Made by a program: the position numbers and the translations under genes
The notes under the pieces: generated by a model
Seen by the model: the letters and a program-made list of their open reading frames with translations, nothing else
The model's database searches: none
Told to the model about the DNA's origin: nothing
NCBI RefSeq assembly: GCF_001815935.1
Contig: NZ_KV823406.1
Coordinates: forward strand, 1-64,000
Direction: 5' to 3'
From: Corynebacterium sp. HMSC04H06
Lineage (GTDB): Bacteria; Actinomycetota; Actinomycetes; Mycobacteriales; Mycobacteriaceae
DNA: 64,000 nucleotides
Shown here: positions 52,061 to 61,408 of the stretch, piece by piece
Layout of the letters: the number at the start of each line of letters is the position of its first letter
Numbering within the stretch: position 1 is the stretch's first letter

Positions 52061-52642
52061 GAATGTTAAGTGCTGTGGCTTTACTTAACTCCTGTGGTTT
52101 GTGGGAAATATATGCGAGATGTGGTGTATGTGCTCTATGGTTTCTATAGCAACTCATGAGGTGAATTGTGGAACATGGTTCACGGATTGAGGCTTGACTG
52201 GAACGTCTAAGCGCACGTGGTACGGGCATGTGGGGAAGCACGCCAAGACCCGGCGAAGGGCAGTTGTGGTCGGGGTTCAACCGTTGTGCCGCGTTTGCTA
52301 TTTGGCTCATGGGTTGGAGTTAATGTCCAATCTTTGTATTGCCAGCAGGCTAGGAGGAGACAAGTCTTAAGCCTTTACCGTTTTCGATAAGTGTCGCACC
52401 CACATCAGGGGCCATCCCGGAGGTCATCCGGCCGGGGACGTGCCCAGAATCCAAGGGCTGCTGTGCGAGGAACTCATGCCGATGGGGAAGTCTGTGCCTG
52501 AGTCCGTACGCCAGCCACGCGGATCGCGTGAGTGGGCGAGCGCGCGTATGTGTTGACGGTCGAGGAGGAGAGGCTTCGGCATACCTTTGTGCGAGGTAGG
52601 TCTGTCTCAACACGCCTAGGTTGCTGGCCAAGGAGCATATTC

Positions 52643-54508
52643 GTGGCCACCACATCCAATGTGAACGCGCGGAGTAATTCCGGCCGTTCTGTCAAGTCCC
52701 GTTTCCGGGCGGCGTTTTCCGCTGTTGCCTGCACGGCAACGCTGTCTACCGTCGCCACCTTGACCCCTACCGTTGCCAACGCCGATGAGCCGGGGGATGA
52801 CCTCCAGCGGCTGACCCGTGAACTGAGCCGGGGCAGCAGCTCAATCTCCGATGTCGCCGGCGCCATCGCCGACGTCCAGGGCGAGATCTCCCGCCTGGAA
52901 GGCGAAATCGGCCGCTACCGCGAAATCGTCAACCAAGCCCTGGTCGATCTCCAGGACGCGCGCACCGAGGCCCAGCAGGCCCGCGATGGCGCGGCCGCCG
53001 CCAAGGATGAGCTCAACGGCGCCCAGGTGGACGTCGAAAAGGCCCAGGAGAAGCTCGACGAGATTTCTCGCTCGGCCTACCGCCGCTCCGGGACCTCGGA
53101 CGCGGTGACCAACGCCGCCGGCGCTGACGCGCGCGCTGAGAAGCTGGAGCGCCAGAGCTACCTGGCGGGCCAGTCGGACAAGCAACGTGCCGTCGTCGAG
53201 GACCTGGAAAAGGTCCGCACCCAGAAGGCGAACAAGGAATCCCAGCTGCGCCTGGCCAAGGAACTGGCCGACCAGCGCGAAGAGCGCGCGACCTCCGCCG
53301 AGGAAGACGCGCGCAAGACCCTGGAGGATTCCCTGGCCGAGGTCGAAAAGATCTCCGCTGAGCGCAACGAACTGGCCCTCCAGGAAGAAGACGCCCAGGA
53401 AGCGTTAGATGAGGCCCGCGGCCACTCGCCGCGCGGCAACCACGGCTCCACCAGCGAAGCCAAGGACGACAAGGACGACAAGAAGGCTTCCGGCAGCGAC
53501 CGCTCCCAGTCCGCCACGGCTACCTCTTCGGCCGCCCCGCGGGAGGAGTCCTCCTCCGCCCGCTCGGGCGCGCAGAACAGCACCTCGGCGCAGACGTCGA
53601 CCGCGGAGAACGCTTCGGCGTCGGAGTCCTCTACCGCGGCGGAGTCCAGCGAGTCGACCGAGTCTAGCGATTCCTCGGCTACCTCCACCAGCGCGGAGAA
53701 CTCCGGCGCGGGCCACGGCGACTCGAAGCAGAACGAGCCGACCGTCCAGGGCTTGGAGCCGGCCCAGCGTTCCGGCGCGGGCGACGCGGCCTCCGGTGAC
53801 CAGCTGAGCTCTAACGAAAACGGCTCTTCCGAGGAAGACATGGCGCTGCTGTCGAGCGCGGCCATGGCCGTGGCCCAAGGCATCGTCGCCGGCTCCCAGC
53901 CGGTGCACACACAGCTGGAAGAGGCGACCGCGGACGAGTCCACCGGTAGCCTGCCGGCCCTGCAGGGCGAAGGCCAGGGTGACCAAGACGCGGACCTGAC
54001 CAGCCAGCTGGACGGTGTTCTGGAGGACCTCGAGACCTCTGACTCGGTGACGGAAGAAGCCAGCGACGCGGTCTCGGACATGGGCCGCGAGGCCCAGATC
54101 GAGGCCGTCATCGCCCGAGCCGAATCCCAGATTGGCGTGCCCTACGCCTGGGGCGGCGGCGACGCCAACGGCCCGACCCAGGGCATCCGCGACGGCGGCG
54201 TGGCCGACTCCTTCGGCGACTACAACAAGGTCGGCTTTGACTGCTCCGGCCTGGTGATCTACGCCTTCGCCGGCGTCGGCATCTCCCTGCCGCACTTCAC
54301 GGGCTACCAGTACAACCACGGCGAGAAGATCCCGACCTCCGAGATGGAGCGCGGCGACCTAATCTTCTACGGTCCCAACGCCTCGCACCACGTCGCCATC
54401 TACCTGGGCGACGGTATGATGCTGGAAGCCCCGCAGTCGGGCCAGAACGTGCAGAAATCCCCGGTGCGCTACGGGGGTATGGCACCGTATGCCGTACGTC
54501 TCATCTAG
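52643..54508 (+). CDS. NlpC/P60 peptidoglycan endopeptidase (RipA-like)
   Basis: A 621-residue secreted cell-wall hydrolase in the Rv1477 (ripA) position. Signal peptide at residues 1-47 (cleavage after ANA), then a long coiled coil (about 55-265), a Ser/Glu/Ala-rich low-complexity stretch (about 265-455), and the NlpC/P60 domain from about 484. Catalytic residues are C534 (DCSGLV), H583 (HHVAIY) and E595 (LEAPQSG), matching the Cys-His-Glu triad of RipA. The coiled coil may keep the enzyme inactive until a partner binds. GTG at 52643 has AAGGAGC 6 bases upstream. Confidence 0.92.
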   Translation: MATTSNVNARSNSGRSVKSRFRAAFSAVACTATLSTVATLTPTVANADEPGDDLQRLTRELSRGSSSISDVAGAIADVQGEISRLEGEIGRYREIVNQALVDLQDARTEAQQARDGAAAAKDELNGAQVDVEKAQEKLDEISRSAYRRSGTSDAVTNAAGADARAEKLERQSYLAGQSDKQRAVVEDLEKVRTQKANKESQLRLAKELADQREERATSAEEDARKTLEDSLAEVEKISAERNELALQEEDAQEALDEARGHSPRGNHGSTSEAKDDKDDKKASGSDRSQSATATSSAAPREESSSARSGAQNSTSAQTSTAENASASESSTAAESSESTESSDSSATSTSAENSGAGHGDSKQNEPTVQGLEPAQRSGAGDAASGDQLSSNENGSSEEDMALLSSAAMAVAQGIVAGSQPVHTQLEEATADESTGSLPALQGEGQGDQDADLTSQLDGVLEDLETSDSVTEEASDAVSDMGREAQIEAVIARAESQIGVPYAWGGGDANGPTQGIRDGGVADSFGDYNKVGFDCSGLVIYAFAGVGISLPHFTGYQYNHGEKIPTSEMERGDLIFYGPNASHHVAIYLGDGMMLEAPQSGQNVQKSPVRYGGMAPYAVRLI

Positions 54509-54555
54509 CGTCGCCAAATATTAAGCCACCAACTTTAGTTGGTACTGTCAGGATT

Positions 54556-55641
54556 ATGACTGACGCACAACAGACTAATCCTGGCTATGACGCCCTCCTC
54601 GTTCTTTCTTTCGGTGGCCCGGAAGGAAACGAGGAGGTCGTCCCGTTTCTGGAGAACGTCACTCGCGGCCGCGGCATCCCCCGGGAGCGCCTGGTCAAGG
54701 TCGGGGAGCACTACTTCCACTTCGATGGTGTCAGCCCCCTAAACGGGCTCAACCGCGAAATCATCGACAACGTCAAGGGCGAGCTCGCCCGCCGCGGGAT
54801 GGACCTGCCGGTGTACTTCGGCAACCGCAACTGGCACCCCTTCGGCAACGAGGCCGCGGAGGAGATGGCCGCCGACGGCGTGCGCCGCGTGCTCGTCTTC
54901 GCCACCTCGGCGTGGGGCGGCTACTCGGCCTGCAGGCAGTACGACGAGGACATCGTCGCCATGCGCCAGCACCTGGCGGACAAGGGGCTGCCCGAGATCG
55001 AATTCACCAAGCTGCGGCAGTTCTACTCCCACCCGAAGTTCGTCGGGGAGATGGCCCGCGCGCTCAAGGAAGCGTGCACCGAGATCCCGCAGGAGAAGTG
55101 GGAAAGCACCCGGGTGCTGTTCACCGCCCACTCCGTGCCGAACGCCCACGACGCCGTCGGCGGCGCAGTAGGCGACAAGAATCTGTACTCCCGCCAAGTG
55201 GCGGAGGCGGCCAAACTCATCGCCGAGCAGGCGGGGATCGGCCGTTACGACCTGGTGTGGAACTCCCGCTCCGGCAACCCGGCCACGCCGTGGCTGGAGC
55301 CCGACATCGTCGACCACGCCACCGACATCCACAACGACGAGGGCGTGGACGCGATCGTCGTGTGCCCGGTCGGCTTCATCTCCGATCACATGGAGGTCAT
55401 TTGGGACCTGGACTCGGAGCTGGCCGAGGCCTGCCGCGAGATGGGCGTCGCAATGTCGCGCACCCGCACCGCCGGGCCGACCCCGGCCTTTACCGAGATG
55501 ATCGTCGATCTCATCGAGGAAATGACCACCGGCGCGCCGCGGGAAGACCTGGGAGAGGTCACTACCCAGGGCTGCACCGTCAACGGCGAGCCCTGCGCCC
55601 CGGGCTGCTGCGACATCTGGTCGCTGCGCAAATCCAGCTAG
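54556..55641 (+). CDS. hemH: Ferrochelatase (coproporphyrin ferrochelatase type)
   Basis: Inserts iron into the porphyrin at the end of heme synthesis; Gram-positive actinobacteria use coproporphyrin. The 361-residue protein starts with [25 protein letters not shown], has the catalytic His in [19 protein letters not shown], and a C-terminal cysteine set ([16 protein letters not shown]) like that of actinobacterial [2Fe-2S] ferrochelatases. ATG at 54556. Heme from here feeds ctaB and ctaA. Its TAG shares CTAG with the stop of the gene on the other strand. Confidence 0.94.
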   Translation: MTDAQQTNPGYDALLVLSFGGPEGNEEVVPFLENVTRGRGIPRERLVKVGEHYFHFDGVSPLNGLNREIIDNVKGELARRGMDLPVYFGNRNWHPFGNEAAEEMAADGVRRVLVFATSAWGGYSACRQYDEDIVAMRQHLADKGLPEIEFTKLRQFYSHPKFVGEMARALKEACTEIPQEKWESTRVLFTAHSVPNAHDAVGGAVGDKNLYSRQVAEAAKLIAEQAGIGRYDLVWNSRSGNPATPWLEPDIVDHATDIHNDEGVDAIVVCPVGFISDHMEVIWDLDSELAEACREMGVAMSRTRTAGPTPAFTEMIVDLIEEMTTGAPREDLGEVTTQGCTVNGEPCAPGCCDIWSLRKSS

Positions 55642-56413
55642 CGGGCGAAGTCGCTGAGCGCGTAGGCTACCCCGGCCATGCGCGCCTGGCGGATGTGCCG
55701 CCACAGGCGCAGCAGCTGCGGAGCCAGGCTGTGATCCCCCAGGCGATCCGTGACCGTTTCGATAATGGCCGCGACGCGATCGGCGCGGGCAAAAAGCTTG
55801 GCCGTGCGTCCCGGCACGCACGACGGCAGGCCGGGGGTGTCGTAGAAGTCCGCCAGCGTACCGACGGTCAGCCGGGCGTCGGCGGCGTTTATCTTGCGCT
55901 GCCCGCTGGCCTCGATAAGCTGCGCGGATTCCTCCGTCGCAGCCGATAACACAGCGTTGGCCTCCCCGGGGCTAAGCCAGGCCGGCTCGGGTAGGCGCCC
56001 GGTGACCTCGTAATCGAACCACCAGGTCCCCCGTCATGGAACTCGGGGGCCAAGACCACGTGGCGGTCGGGGTCTACGGTGCGCACGACGATGCCGCCGG
56101 CCCCGTTCGCCACCACGTGCTCTGCGGCTGCCGTACCCGCGGGCAAGGCGGGCGGGTCCCCGGGCCCGGAGAGAATGAGCCGCAGCGCCGGCTCGGGCCG
56201 GGCGCCGGGCGAAAGCTCGGTCTCGCCCGCGGCGTTGTCGCGGATAAGCCGCAGAAGCTCGATCCCGGGTTCGCCGTGACGGACGTAGACCGGCCCGCCC
56301 AGCTCTTCGAGGGCCTGCAGGGTCGCATCGGCGGACTCGTGGTGGTAGAGCCAGGCCCCCAACCAGACGGCCGTGTTCTGCAGGGGTGACCATACCTCGG
56401 CGCGCATATCCAT
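55638..56413 (-). pseudogene. Frameshifted hypothetical gene next to hemH
   Basis: Two open frames together make one protein of about 258 residues. The first runs from the ATG at 56413 (MDMRAEVWSPLQNTAVWLGAW) to EFHD near 56034; the second continues as TWWFDYEVTGRLPEPAWLSP and ends at 55638 (ALSDFAR). The break is at a run of five C at 56028-56032; one extra base would restore GGTWW and a single frame. No known domain is recognised. It may be a true pseudogene, a sequencing error, or a phase-variable run. A TACACT -10 box lies 8 bases before the ATG. Confidence 0.75.
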
Positions 56414-56446
56414 GACGGCACAGTGTAATAGATAAAATGTAGCTCC
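56414..56446. promoter_or_regulatory. Two facing leaderless promoters in 33 bp
   Basis: On the plus strand TAAAAT at 56433-56438 is 8 bases before the DUF3097 ATG. On the minus strand TACACT (56427-56422) is 8 bases before the ATG of the frameshifted gene. Neither gene has a ribosome site. Confidence 0.55.
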
Positions 56447-57301
56447 ATGAGCTTCAACTCCCGAGACCCTTACGGCGGCGATATTTTCGCCGGACACGCG
56501 CGCAAGCAGCCGAAGAGCTACCCGGAAGTGCCTGCCGAACCCGGACTCGTGGTGGAGGTCCGCGGGGACGAGCAGGAATTCACCGGCGCGGTCCAGGGCG
56601 TGGACAAGACGGTTTTCGGTGAGGTCGTCCGGCTCGCCGACCGCCACGGCAACGAGCGCGTCTTTAACCTGGTCAAGGGCGGCTTCCTTATTGAGGGCGA
56701 GCCCGTGACCCTGGTGCGCTACGTGGAAAAACAGGCCCCACGCCGCTCCAACTCCGGCTCCCGCCGGGTGGAAAACGTTGAGGCCAAGGTCGCCGCGCCT
56801 TCGCGCATCTGGGTCGAAGGTATCCACGACGCCGCCATCGTGGAGAAGGTCTGGGGCCACGACCTGCGCGTCGAGGGCGTGGTCGTCGAATACCTCGAGG
56901 GCTTAGACAACCTGCCGGAGCGGCTCGCGGAATTCAGCCCCGAGCCCGGGCGCCGCATTGGCGTGCTGGCCGACCACCTGGTCGAGGGCAGTAAGGAGAG
57001 CCGGCTGACTCGCGCGGTCGGGCCGGACTGCCTGGTCACCGGCCACCCGTACATCGATATTTGGGCCGCGGTAAAACCGGAGCGCCTGGGCCTAAAGACC
57101 TGGCCGGAGGTGCCCTACGGCGAGGACTGGAAGACTGGCATCTGCAAGCGGGTGGGCTGGTCTGATCCGAAGGAGGGCTGGCACCGCGTCTACAGCGCGG
57201 TCAATTCCTTCCGCGACCTAGAGCCCAGCCTGATCGGCGCGGTCGAGCGCCTAGTGGATTTCGTGACCACCCCAGAGCTGAGCAAGGAGGACCTGCTCTA
57301 G
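56447..57301 (+). CDS. DUF3097 protein
   Basis: A 284-residue soluble protein of the actinobacterial DUF3097 family, function unknown. The N-terminal 40 residues are polar (SRDPYGGDIFAGHARKQP), followed by a small beta-barrel-like region and a core with SRIWVEGIHDAAIVEKVWGHDLRVEGVVVEYLEGLD, and FSPEPGRRIGVLADHLVEGSKES. WVEGIHDAAIVEKVWG resembles the start of a Toprim domain (acidic residue after a strand, then DLR), and VLADHLVEGSKE would supply the DxD-like part. ATG at 56447 is leaderless. Toprim-like nucleic-acid work is a plausible guess only. Confidence 0.85.
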   Translation: MSFNSRDPYGGDIFAGHARKQPKSYPEVPAEPGLVVEVRGDEQEFTGAVQGVDKTVFGEVVRLADRHGNERVFNLVKGGFLIEGEPVTLVRYVEKQAPRRSNSGSRRVENVEAKVAAPSRIWVEGIHDAAIVEKVWGHDLRVEGVVVEYLEGLDNLPERLAEFSPEPGRRIGVLADHLVEGSKESRLTRAVGPDCLVTGHPYIDIWAAVKPERLGLKTWPEVPYGEDWKTGICKRVGWSDPKEGWHRVYSAVNSFRDLEPSLIGAVERLVDFVTTPELSKEDLL

Positions 57302-57867
57302 GCCTGGTTGCCTCGCTCCAACAGGCGGACGGCTAGTTGCCAGCCGGCGCTCTCGGCTGTCCAGCCGGCGGCTTGCAGGCGCTGGGACATGGCCTGTTTA
57401 GAGATGCCCAGCTGCTCGGCCGCTTCGTTCTGGTTGTAGCCGGAACGCACCAGAGAGGTGGCCTCGCGCCCCTCGGCGGTGCGCTTGTGGAGCACGTAGC
57501 CCAGCAGGCCGAAGGCGGCGGCGATATCGTCGGCCTCCGACTTGCGGGCGCGCACGTCCGTCTTGGCCCTCACCTGGCCGGCGCGGGCGGAGCGCCCCAA
57601 GGCCCCGGAGGCCGTCGCTCGCGCCACGGCCTTATCGGTGGCGCCGGGGCACAGGCCGATCCCCACGGCCCAGTCGCCGTCGGCCAGCAGCGCCATGACG
57701 ACCTCGCAGACAGAGGAGGGGGAGTCTACCACGGTGCAGATGTCCTCGACCCCGAGGATGGTGAAGTCGTCCACGCCGTCGAGGGTGGCTAGCGCCTGGG
57801 CGGAACGCTTAACGAGGTCGGCGCGGTGCATGGAGGAACCGCGGTAACGAGCGTGCACGGCGAGCAT
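57298..57867 (-). CDS. Helix-turn-helix protein, SatD-like
   Basis: A 189-residue protein with a C-terminal helix-turn-helix (GYNQNEAAEQLGISKQAMSQRLQAAGW). The N-terminal 70 residues (DFTILGVEDICTVVDSPSSVCEVVMALLADGDWAVGIGLCPG) weakly resemble the SatD group. It could be a regulator, but no target is evident. ATG at 57867, AAGGAG 10 bases upstream. It converges on DUF3097 and the two stops share one CTAG. Confidence 0.75.
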   Translation of the reverse strand: MLAVHARYRGSSMHRADLVKRSAQALATLDGVDDFTILGVEDICTVVDSPSSVCEVVMALLADGDWAVGIGLCPGATDKAVARATASGALGRSARAGQVRAKTDVRARKSEADDIAAAFGLLGYVLHKRTAEGREATSLVRSGYNQNEAAEQLGISKQAMSQRLQAAGWTAESAGWQLAVRLLERGNQA

Positions 57868-57937
57868 AGGGATCCAGCTCCTTCCGGTAAGCGGCCAATA
57901 GGGAATATCGGCAAGGCAAAAGCCTTGACCTTTTCTT

Positions 57938-58687
57938 CTAGTCTACGCCCTGGGCTTGACTGGCGGTAGGTTGGGGTAGCCGGGACTCAGCACAGAGGCC
58001 CAGTAGCCCGGCGGCTGCGGCAATCAGGAACGCGGCGAGGATCCAGGGGGAGATTCCGCTCGTGAGGGCCTCGCCGAAGAAGACACCGATGACGGTCGTG
58101 GGGACAGAGCCGACCAAGGTCGCGGTGACGAATTGCCAAAACGGGATGCTTGTCAGCGCGGCGGTGTAATTGAGCAAGGAGAAGGGAACGCCCGCCACCA
58201 TGCGCAGGCTGCAGATGGCCAGCCCTCCGCGGTGGGCCAGGCGGGCGTTCAGGCCAGCCACCGCCGGGTGGGATAGTCTCGGGCGCATCCACTCGCCGAA
58301 GAGGGTGCGCACGCTTAGGAAGGCGAGCGCGGCCGAGACGGTCAGGCAGACCAGCGCCAGCCCGAGCCCCAACACCGGCCCGAAGAGGATTCCCGCCGCG
58401 ACGGTCCAGATGGTCCGGGGAAGGGGAAAGAGGGTGAAGACGATATAGGACAGCGCGAAAAGCACGACGAAGAAGTCGCCGTACCGCTGGGCGCCGGCCC
58501 GCAGATCAGATAGCTCCGGCACGTCGACATAGCGCGCCGCCACCGCGAGAGCGGCCACGGCCAGCAGGATGACTAACCGGCGCCGCCAGCCCAGCCCGCA
58601 TAGCGTGCGCACGGCGTCGCGGAATACCTGGGCCAAGAACCCGCCAAAACTGCGCAACCAGCCCCGCGCGGAGTTCTCATCGTGCAT
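57938..58687 (-). CDS. TVP38/TMEM64 (DedA-like) membrane protein
   Basis: A 249-residue integral membrane protein of the VTT/TVP38 family, with about six helices. The family core is FTLFPLPRTIWTVAAGILFGPVLGLGLALVCLTVSAALAF and RMVAGVPFSLLNYTAALTSIPFWQFVTATLVGSVPTTVIGVFFG. Related DedA proteins act in membrane lipid scrambling or transport, but no substrate can be assigned here. ATG at 58687 follows AAGG; an in-frame GTG at 58696 is possible. Single gene downstream of the tRNA. Confidence 0.87.
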   Translation of the reverse strand: MHDENSARGWLRSFGGFLAQVFRDAVRTLCGLGWRRRLVILLAVAALAVAARYVDVPELSDLRAGAQRYGDFFVVLFALSYIVFTLFPLPRTIWTVAAGILFGPVLGLGLALVCLTVSAALAFLSVRTLFGEWMRPRLSHPAVAGLNARLAHRGGLAICSLRMVAGVPFSLLNYTAALTSIPFWQFVTATLVGSVPTTVIGVFFGEALTSGISPWILAAFLIAAAAGLLGLCAESRLPQPTASQAQGVD

Positions 58688-58783
58688 GCCGGACACCTTG
58701 CTTTTATGCCTCTGTTCTGTCTTTACTCTCTTTCCAGTTCTACGCCAATCCTGTTCGCACCTGTGCGCGCACGTTCCGGGTAG

Positions 58784-58821
58784 AAAAAGAAAAACCCACG
58801 TTCTTGGTGAAAGAACGCGGG
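58784..58821 (-). terminator. Terminator after tRNA-Leu
   Basis: On the minus strand CGTTCTT pairs with AAGAACG (58799-58805 with 58811-58817) across a five-base loop, followed by a long T-rich tail (TTTTTCTTTTT). Confidence 0.75.
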
Positions 58822-58829
58822 GAGTGTTG

Positions 58830-58915
58830 TGCCCGGAGGGGGACTTGAACCCCCACGTCCGTTAATAGGACACTAGCACCTCAAGCTAGCGCGTCTGCCA
58901 TTCCGCCACCCGGGC
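58830..58915 (-). tRNA. tRNA-Leu (anticodon GAG)
   Basis: An 86-base cloverleaf on the minus strand. The acceptor stem pairs GCCCGGG (58915-58909) with TCCGGGC (58837-58831), with discriminator A. The D-arm contains GCGGAATGGCAGACGC, the anticodon loop is TTGAGGT between CTAGC and GCTAG, the variable arm is long as in Leu tRNAs, and the T-loop is TTCAAGT. The CCA end is not encoded. GAG reads CUC and CUU codons. Confidence 0.93.
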
Positions 58916-59218
58916 AGGGTGTTTTCAGCCGTTACCGGCTTCGGCACTCCCAAAACTCTAGCCTGCCGGCGGCGGGCAAACAAATCGCCAGCACACGGCG
59001 GTAAACGCCCGCGTGATTATGGAACCATTGTTTGGAAGTTCCTTTTCCTCGCCGAGTGGGCAAGGGGAGGCTAGGTGCCATTCGTGAGCGCGACGCGGGC
59101 CGACCGGCGAGGTAGTTCTACTCTTGCATTTAGGCCAAACTCCGGTCTGCGGTGGGGCGATGAATATGGTGTGCGTTACTGACAGACACGGAATGTGTTT
59201 TCCGGTACAAATGGGAGT
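58916..59218 (+). other. Intergenic region tRNA-Leu to YbhB-like gene
   Basis: These 303 bases hold the divergent tRNA promoter and the YbhB promoter. A -10-like TACAAA lies at 59206-59211, 7 bases before the YbhB ATG. No gene is seen. Confidence 0.4.
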
Positions 59219-59755
59219 ATGACTTCTTACAACGATTCTCGGTTCCCTGGCCCCGACCCGTACGCCCCGCTGCGGGATCTCCCGTCGTTTGCGCTGTCGT
59301 CCTCCGACCTAGTCGACGGTGACGAGATTGCCGAGCGCTTCCGCGCTCCGGAGAGCGTTTCGCCGCAGCTTGAGTGGTCCAACCTGCCGGAGGGCACCAA
59401 GTCCCTGGCCGTGACCTGCTTCGATCCGGACGCTCCGACGGCCGCCGGTTTCTGGCACTGGGCCGCTTTCAACATCCCGGCCGACGTCGCGGAACTGCCC
59501 ACCAACGCCGGTGCCGCCGAAGACTTGGGCATCGAGGGCGTTATCTCCCTGCGCAACGACTCCGGCAAGCGCACCTACCACGGCCCGCAGCCGCCGGCCG
59601 GCCACGCCCCGCACCGCTACCTCTACGCCGTCCACGCGGTGGACACGGAGAAGCTGGACATCGACCCGGACGCCACCCCGACGGTCCTGGGATTTAACCT
59701 GCACTTCCACGCTATTGGCCGCGCCATCCTGTGGGGCTGGTACGAGGAGAAGTAG
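59219..59755 (+). CDS. YbhB/YbcL (PEBP, Raf-kinase-inhibitor-like) protein
   Basis: A 178-residue protein of the phosphatidylethanolamine-binding-protein family. The conserved parts are SPQLEWSNLPEGTKSLAVTCFDPDAPTAAGFWHWAAFNIPADV (Asp-Pro-Asp-Ala-Pro and His ligand motif), GKRTYHGPQPPAGHAPHRYLYAVHAV, and HFHAIGRAILWGWYE. The biochemical role of bacterial members is not settled. ATG at 59219; GGGAG is only one base away, so the transcript is probably leaderless. Single gene followed by a small membrane protein 14 bases on. Confidence 0.9.
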   Translation: MTSYNDSRFPGPDPYAPLRDLPSFALSSSDLVDGDEIAERFRAPESVSPQLEWSNLPEGTKSLAVTCFDPDAPTAAGFWHWAAFNIPADVAELPTNAGAAEDLGIEGVISLRNDSGKRTYHGPQPPAGHAPHRYLYAVHAVDTEKLDIDPDATPTVLGFNLHFHAIGRAILWGWYEEK

Positions 59756-59769
59756 TCCTCACTTAGCGT

Positions 59770-60159
59770 ATGGCCAACAACGACAATCCCGGGGTGACGA
59801 TCCCGCTGCAGTTGCGAGTGGGCGGATCTTTCATTGCCGTCGCACTCGTCCTCGTCATCATGACCTTCGTCGCGGTGCTCACCGAAGGGTGGATGAGCCC
59901 CTTCGTGTGGACCCCAGCCCGCGTGGCGCTGGTGGTAGCCGCGCTTTTGATCGGCGCTTTTGCCACCACCCGCAAGGATCAGCGCCCAAGTATCGCCCAG
60001 GTGGTGGCTCTGGGCGGGGCGGTGGTCATTATCATCGCCAGCCGCTTCCTGCCCACGGCGCAGCTCGCCGTGATGGGCCAGTGGTGGCTGCTCATCTACG
60101 CCGGCCTGGCGCTGGTCTGCGCCCTCGCGCTCCGCCGCAGCCTGGTTCCTCGCTCCTAA
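59770..60159 (+). CDS. Small four-helix membrane protein
   Basis: A 129-residue protein with four predicted membrane helices (residues 16-37, 49-66, 79-92 and 103-121) and short loops, ending in RRSLVPRS. I do not recognise its family. The ATG at 59770 is 14 bases after the YbhB-like gene, so the two probably share a transcript. No conserved catalytic residue is visible. Confidence 0.75.
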   Translation: MANNDNPGVTIPLQLRVGGSFIAVALVLVIMTFVAVLTEGWMSPFVWTPARVALVVAALLIGAFATTRKDQRPSIAQVVALGGAVVIIIASRFLPTAQLAVMGQWWLLIYAGLALVCALALRRSLVPRS

Positions 60160-60227
60160 GGGGAGGGTAGACCGGTGGCGGGATGCGCCGGCAGGCTTTT
60201 TCAAAAATGAAGAGAGCTAAAAATAAA

Positions 60228-60263
60228 AGCTAGGGCTGCACGCGCAGCCCTAGCTCTTTCTTG
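60228..60263. terminator. Bidirectional terminator between the small membrane gene and pyrD
   Basis: AGCTAGGGCTGC at 60228-60239 is perfectly complementary to 60244-60255 (12 bp, 4-base loop), flanked by A and T runs on both sides. Confidence 0.85.
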
Positions 60264-60286
60264 TTTTTGCTACCTCTTGGCAGTGT

Positions 60287-61396
60287 TTAGTTCTTCCACG
60301 GCAGCCCGGAGCCGACCGCCTCGCTGATGTTGCTCATGCCGTGGGCGCGGATCTGCTGGGCAATCCCTAGGTGGATGTCGCGGATCCAGTCCGGGCCGCC
60401 GTAGATGAGCGGGGTGTAGCCCTGCAGGAGGCTGGCGCCGGCCGTGATGCGCTCCCAGGCCTGCTGCGGGGTGTAGATGCCGCCGACCGAGATGATGGGC
60501 AGCTCGCCGCCCAGATGCTCGTGGAGCAGGCGCAACACCTCCAGGGAGCGTTGCGCCACCGGCGCGCCGGACACGCCGCCGGCCCCCATGGCCTCGACCT
60601 TAGCGGCCGGGGTCTTCAGCCCCTCGCGGGAGATGGTGGTGTTGGTGGCGACGATTCCGGCCAGGCCAACCTCACGGGCCAGGTCGGCCACGGCGAGGAC
60701 GTCCTCGTCGGACAGATCCGGGGCGATCTTCACCAAGACCGGGGCCGGGGTGACCTCGGCAACGGCGGTGAGGATGGGGCGCAGCGACTCGACAGCCTGC
60801 AGGTCGCGCAGGCCCGGGGTGTTCGGGGAGGAGACGTTGACCACCAGGAAATCGGCCAGCGAGCCCAGGACGGAGGCCGAACGGCGGTAGTCGTCCACGG
60901 CTTGGTCCACCGGGGTGACCTTGGTCTTGCCGATGTTGATGCCGATGACGTCGTCGCTGCGGCGGGCGCGCAGGTTGCGGGCGACTTCCTCAGCTCCCTG
61001 GTTATTAAAGCCCATCCGGTTGAGCAGGCCCTTGTCCTTGGGCAGACGGTAAAGGCGGGGAGCCGGGTTGCCCGGCTGGGTAGCCGCGGTGACGGTGCCC
61101 AACTCGGCGTAACCGAAACCGATAGGACCCCAGGCGTCCGCGGCGGTGGCGTTCTTGTCGAAGCCGGCCGCCAGGCCGAGCGGGCGCGGGAAGTCCACAC
61201 CGAAGACGGTCTGGCGCAGGACCGGGTCCTTGACGGGAAGGACCTTGTTCAGCCCGCGGTTGAGCGGCCAGGCCACGTGGAAGCCATGGAGGGCCGAGCT
61301 CATCAGGTGGTGGATGCGCTCGGCGTCGATCCGGAACATAGCCTTGAGCGCGGCATCGTAAACCATGCCCCGGACGGTGCGGAAAATGCTCGGCAT
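60287..61396 (-). CDS. pyrD: Dihydroorotate dehydrogenase (quinone), class 2
   Basis: Membrane-associated flavoenzyme oxidising dihydroorotate to orotate with quinone in pyrimidine synthesis. In 369 residues it has the N-terminal helix for membrane contact, [44 protein letters not shown], the catalytic Ser in that loop, [11 protein letters not shown] and [29 protein letters not shown] at 61396, 12 bases after the lipoprotein gene on the same strand. It ends at a bidirectional terminator. Confidence 0.96.
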   Translation of the reverse strand: MPSIFRTVRGMVYDAALKAMFRIDAERIHHLMSSALHGFHVAWPLNRGLNKVLPVKDPVLRQTVFGVDFPRPLGLAAGFDKNATAADAWGPIGFGYAELGTVTAATQPGNPAPRLYRLPKDKGLLNRMGFNNQGAEEVARNLRARRSDDVIGINIGKTKVTPVDQAVDDYRRSASVLGSLADFLVVNVSSPNTPGLRDLQAVESLRPILTAVAEVTPAPVLVKIAPDLSDEDVLAVADLAREVGLAGIVATNTTISREGLKTPAAKVEAMGAGGVSGAPVAQRSLEVLRLLHEHLGGELPIISVGGIYTPQQAWERITAGASLLQGYTPLIYGGPDWIRDIHLGIAQQIRAHGMSNISEAVGSGLPWKN

Positions 61397-61408
61397 TGTA
61401 GAAACTCC

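Larger units (their letters stand above)
51808..52642 (+). other. Long intergenic region upstream of the NlpC/P60 gene
   Basis: These 835 bases contain no convincing gene. They hold a terminator at 51916-51947, direct repeats at 52038-52060 resembling an MtrA site, and an AT-richer stretch at 52060-52200. The rest up to the GTG at 52643 may be a long structured leader; I could not fit it to a known riboswitch. Confidence 0.5.

Noticed and set aside
52060..52642. c-di-AMP (ydaO) riboswitch before the NlpC/P60 gene
   Set aside because: This element is often found before actinobacterial wall hydrolases, but I could not find its conserved GGGGTGAA-type segment or paired core; a covariance-model scan would settle it.
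57912..57930. Terminator after the TVP38 gene
   Set aside because: CAAGGC-AAAA-GCCTTG is a small perfect hairpin, but its T run faces the plus strand, where no gene ends.
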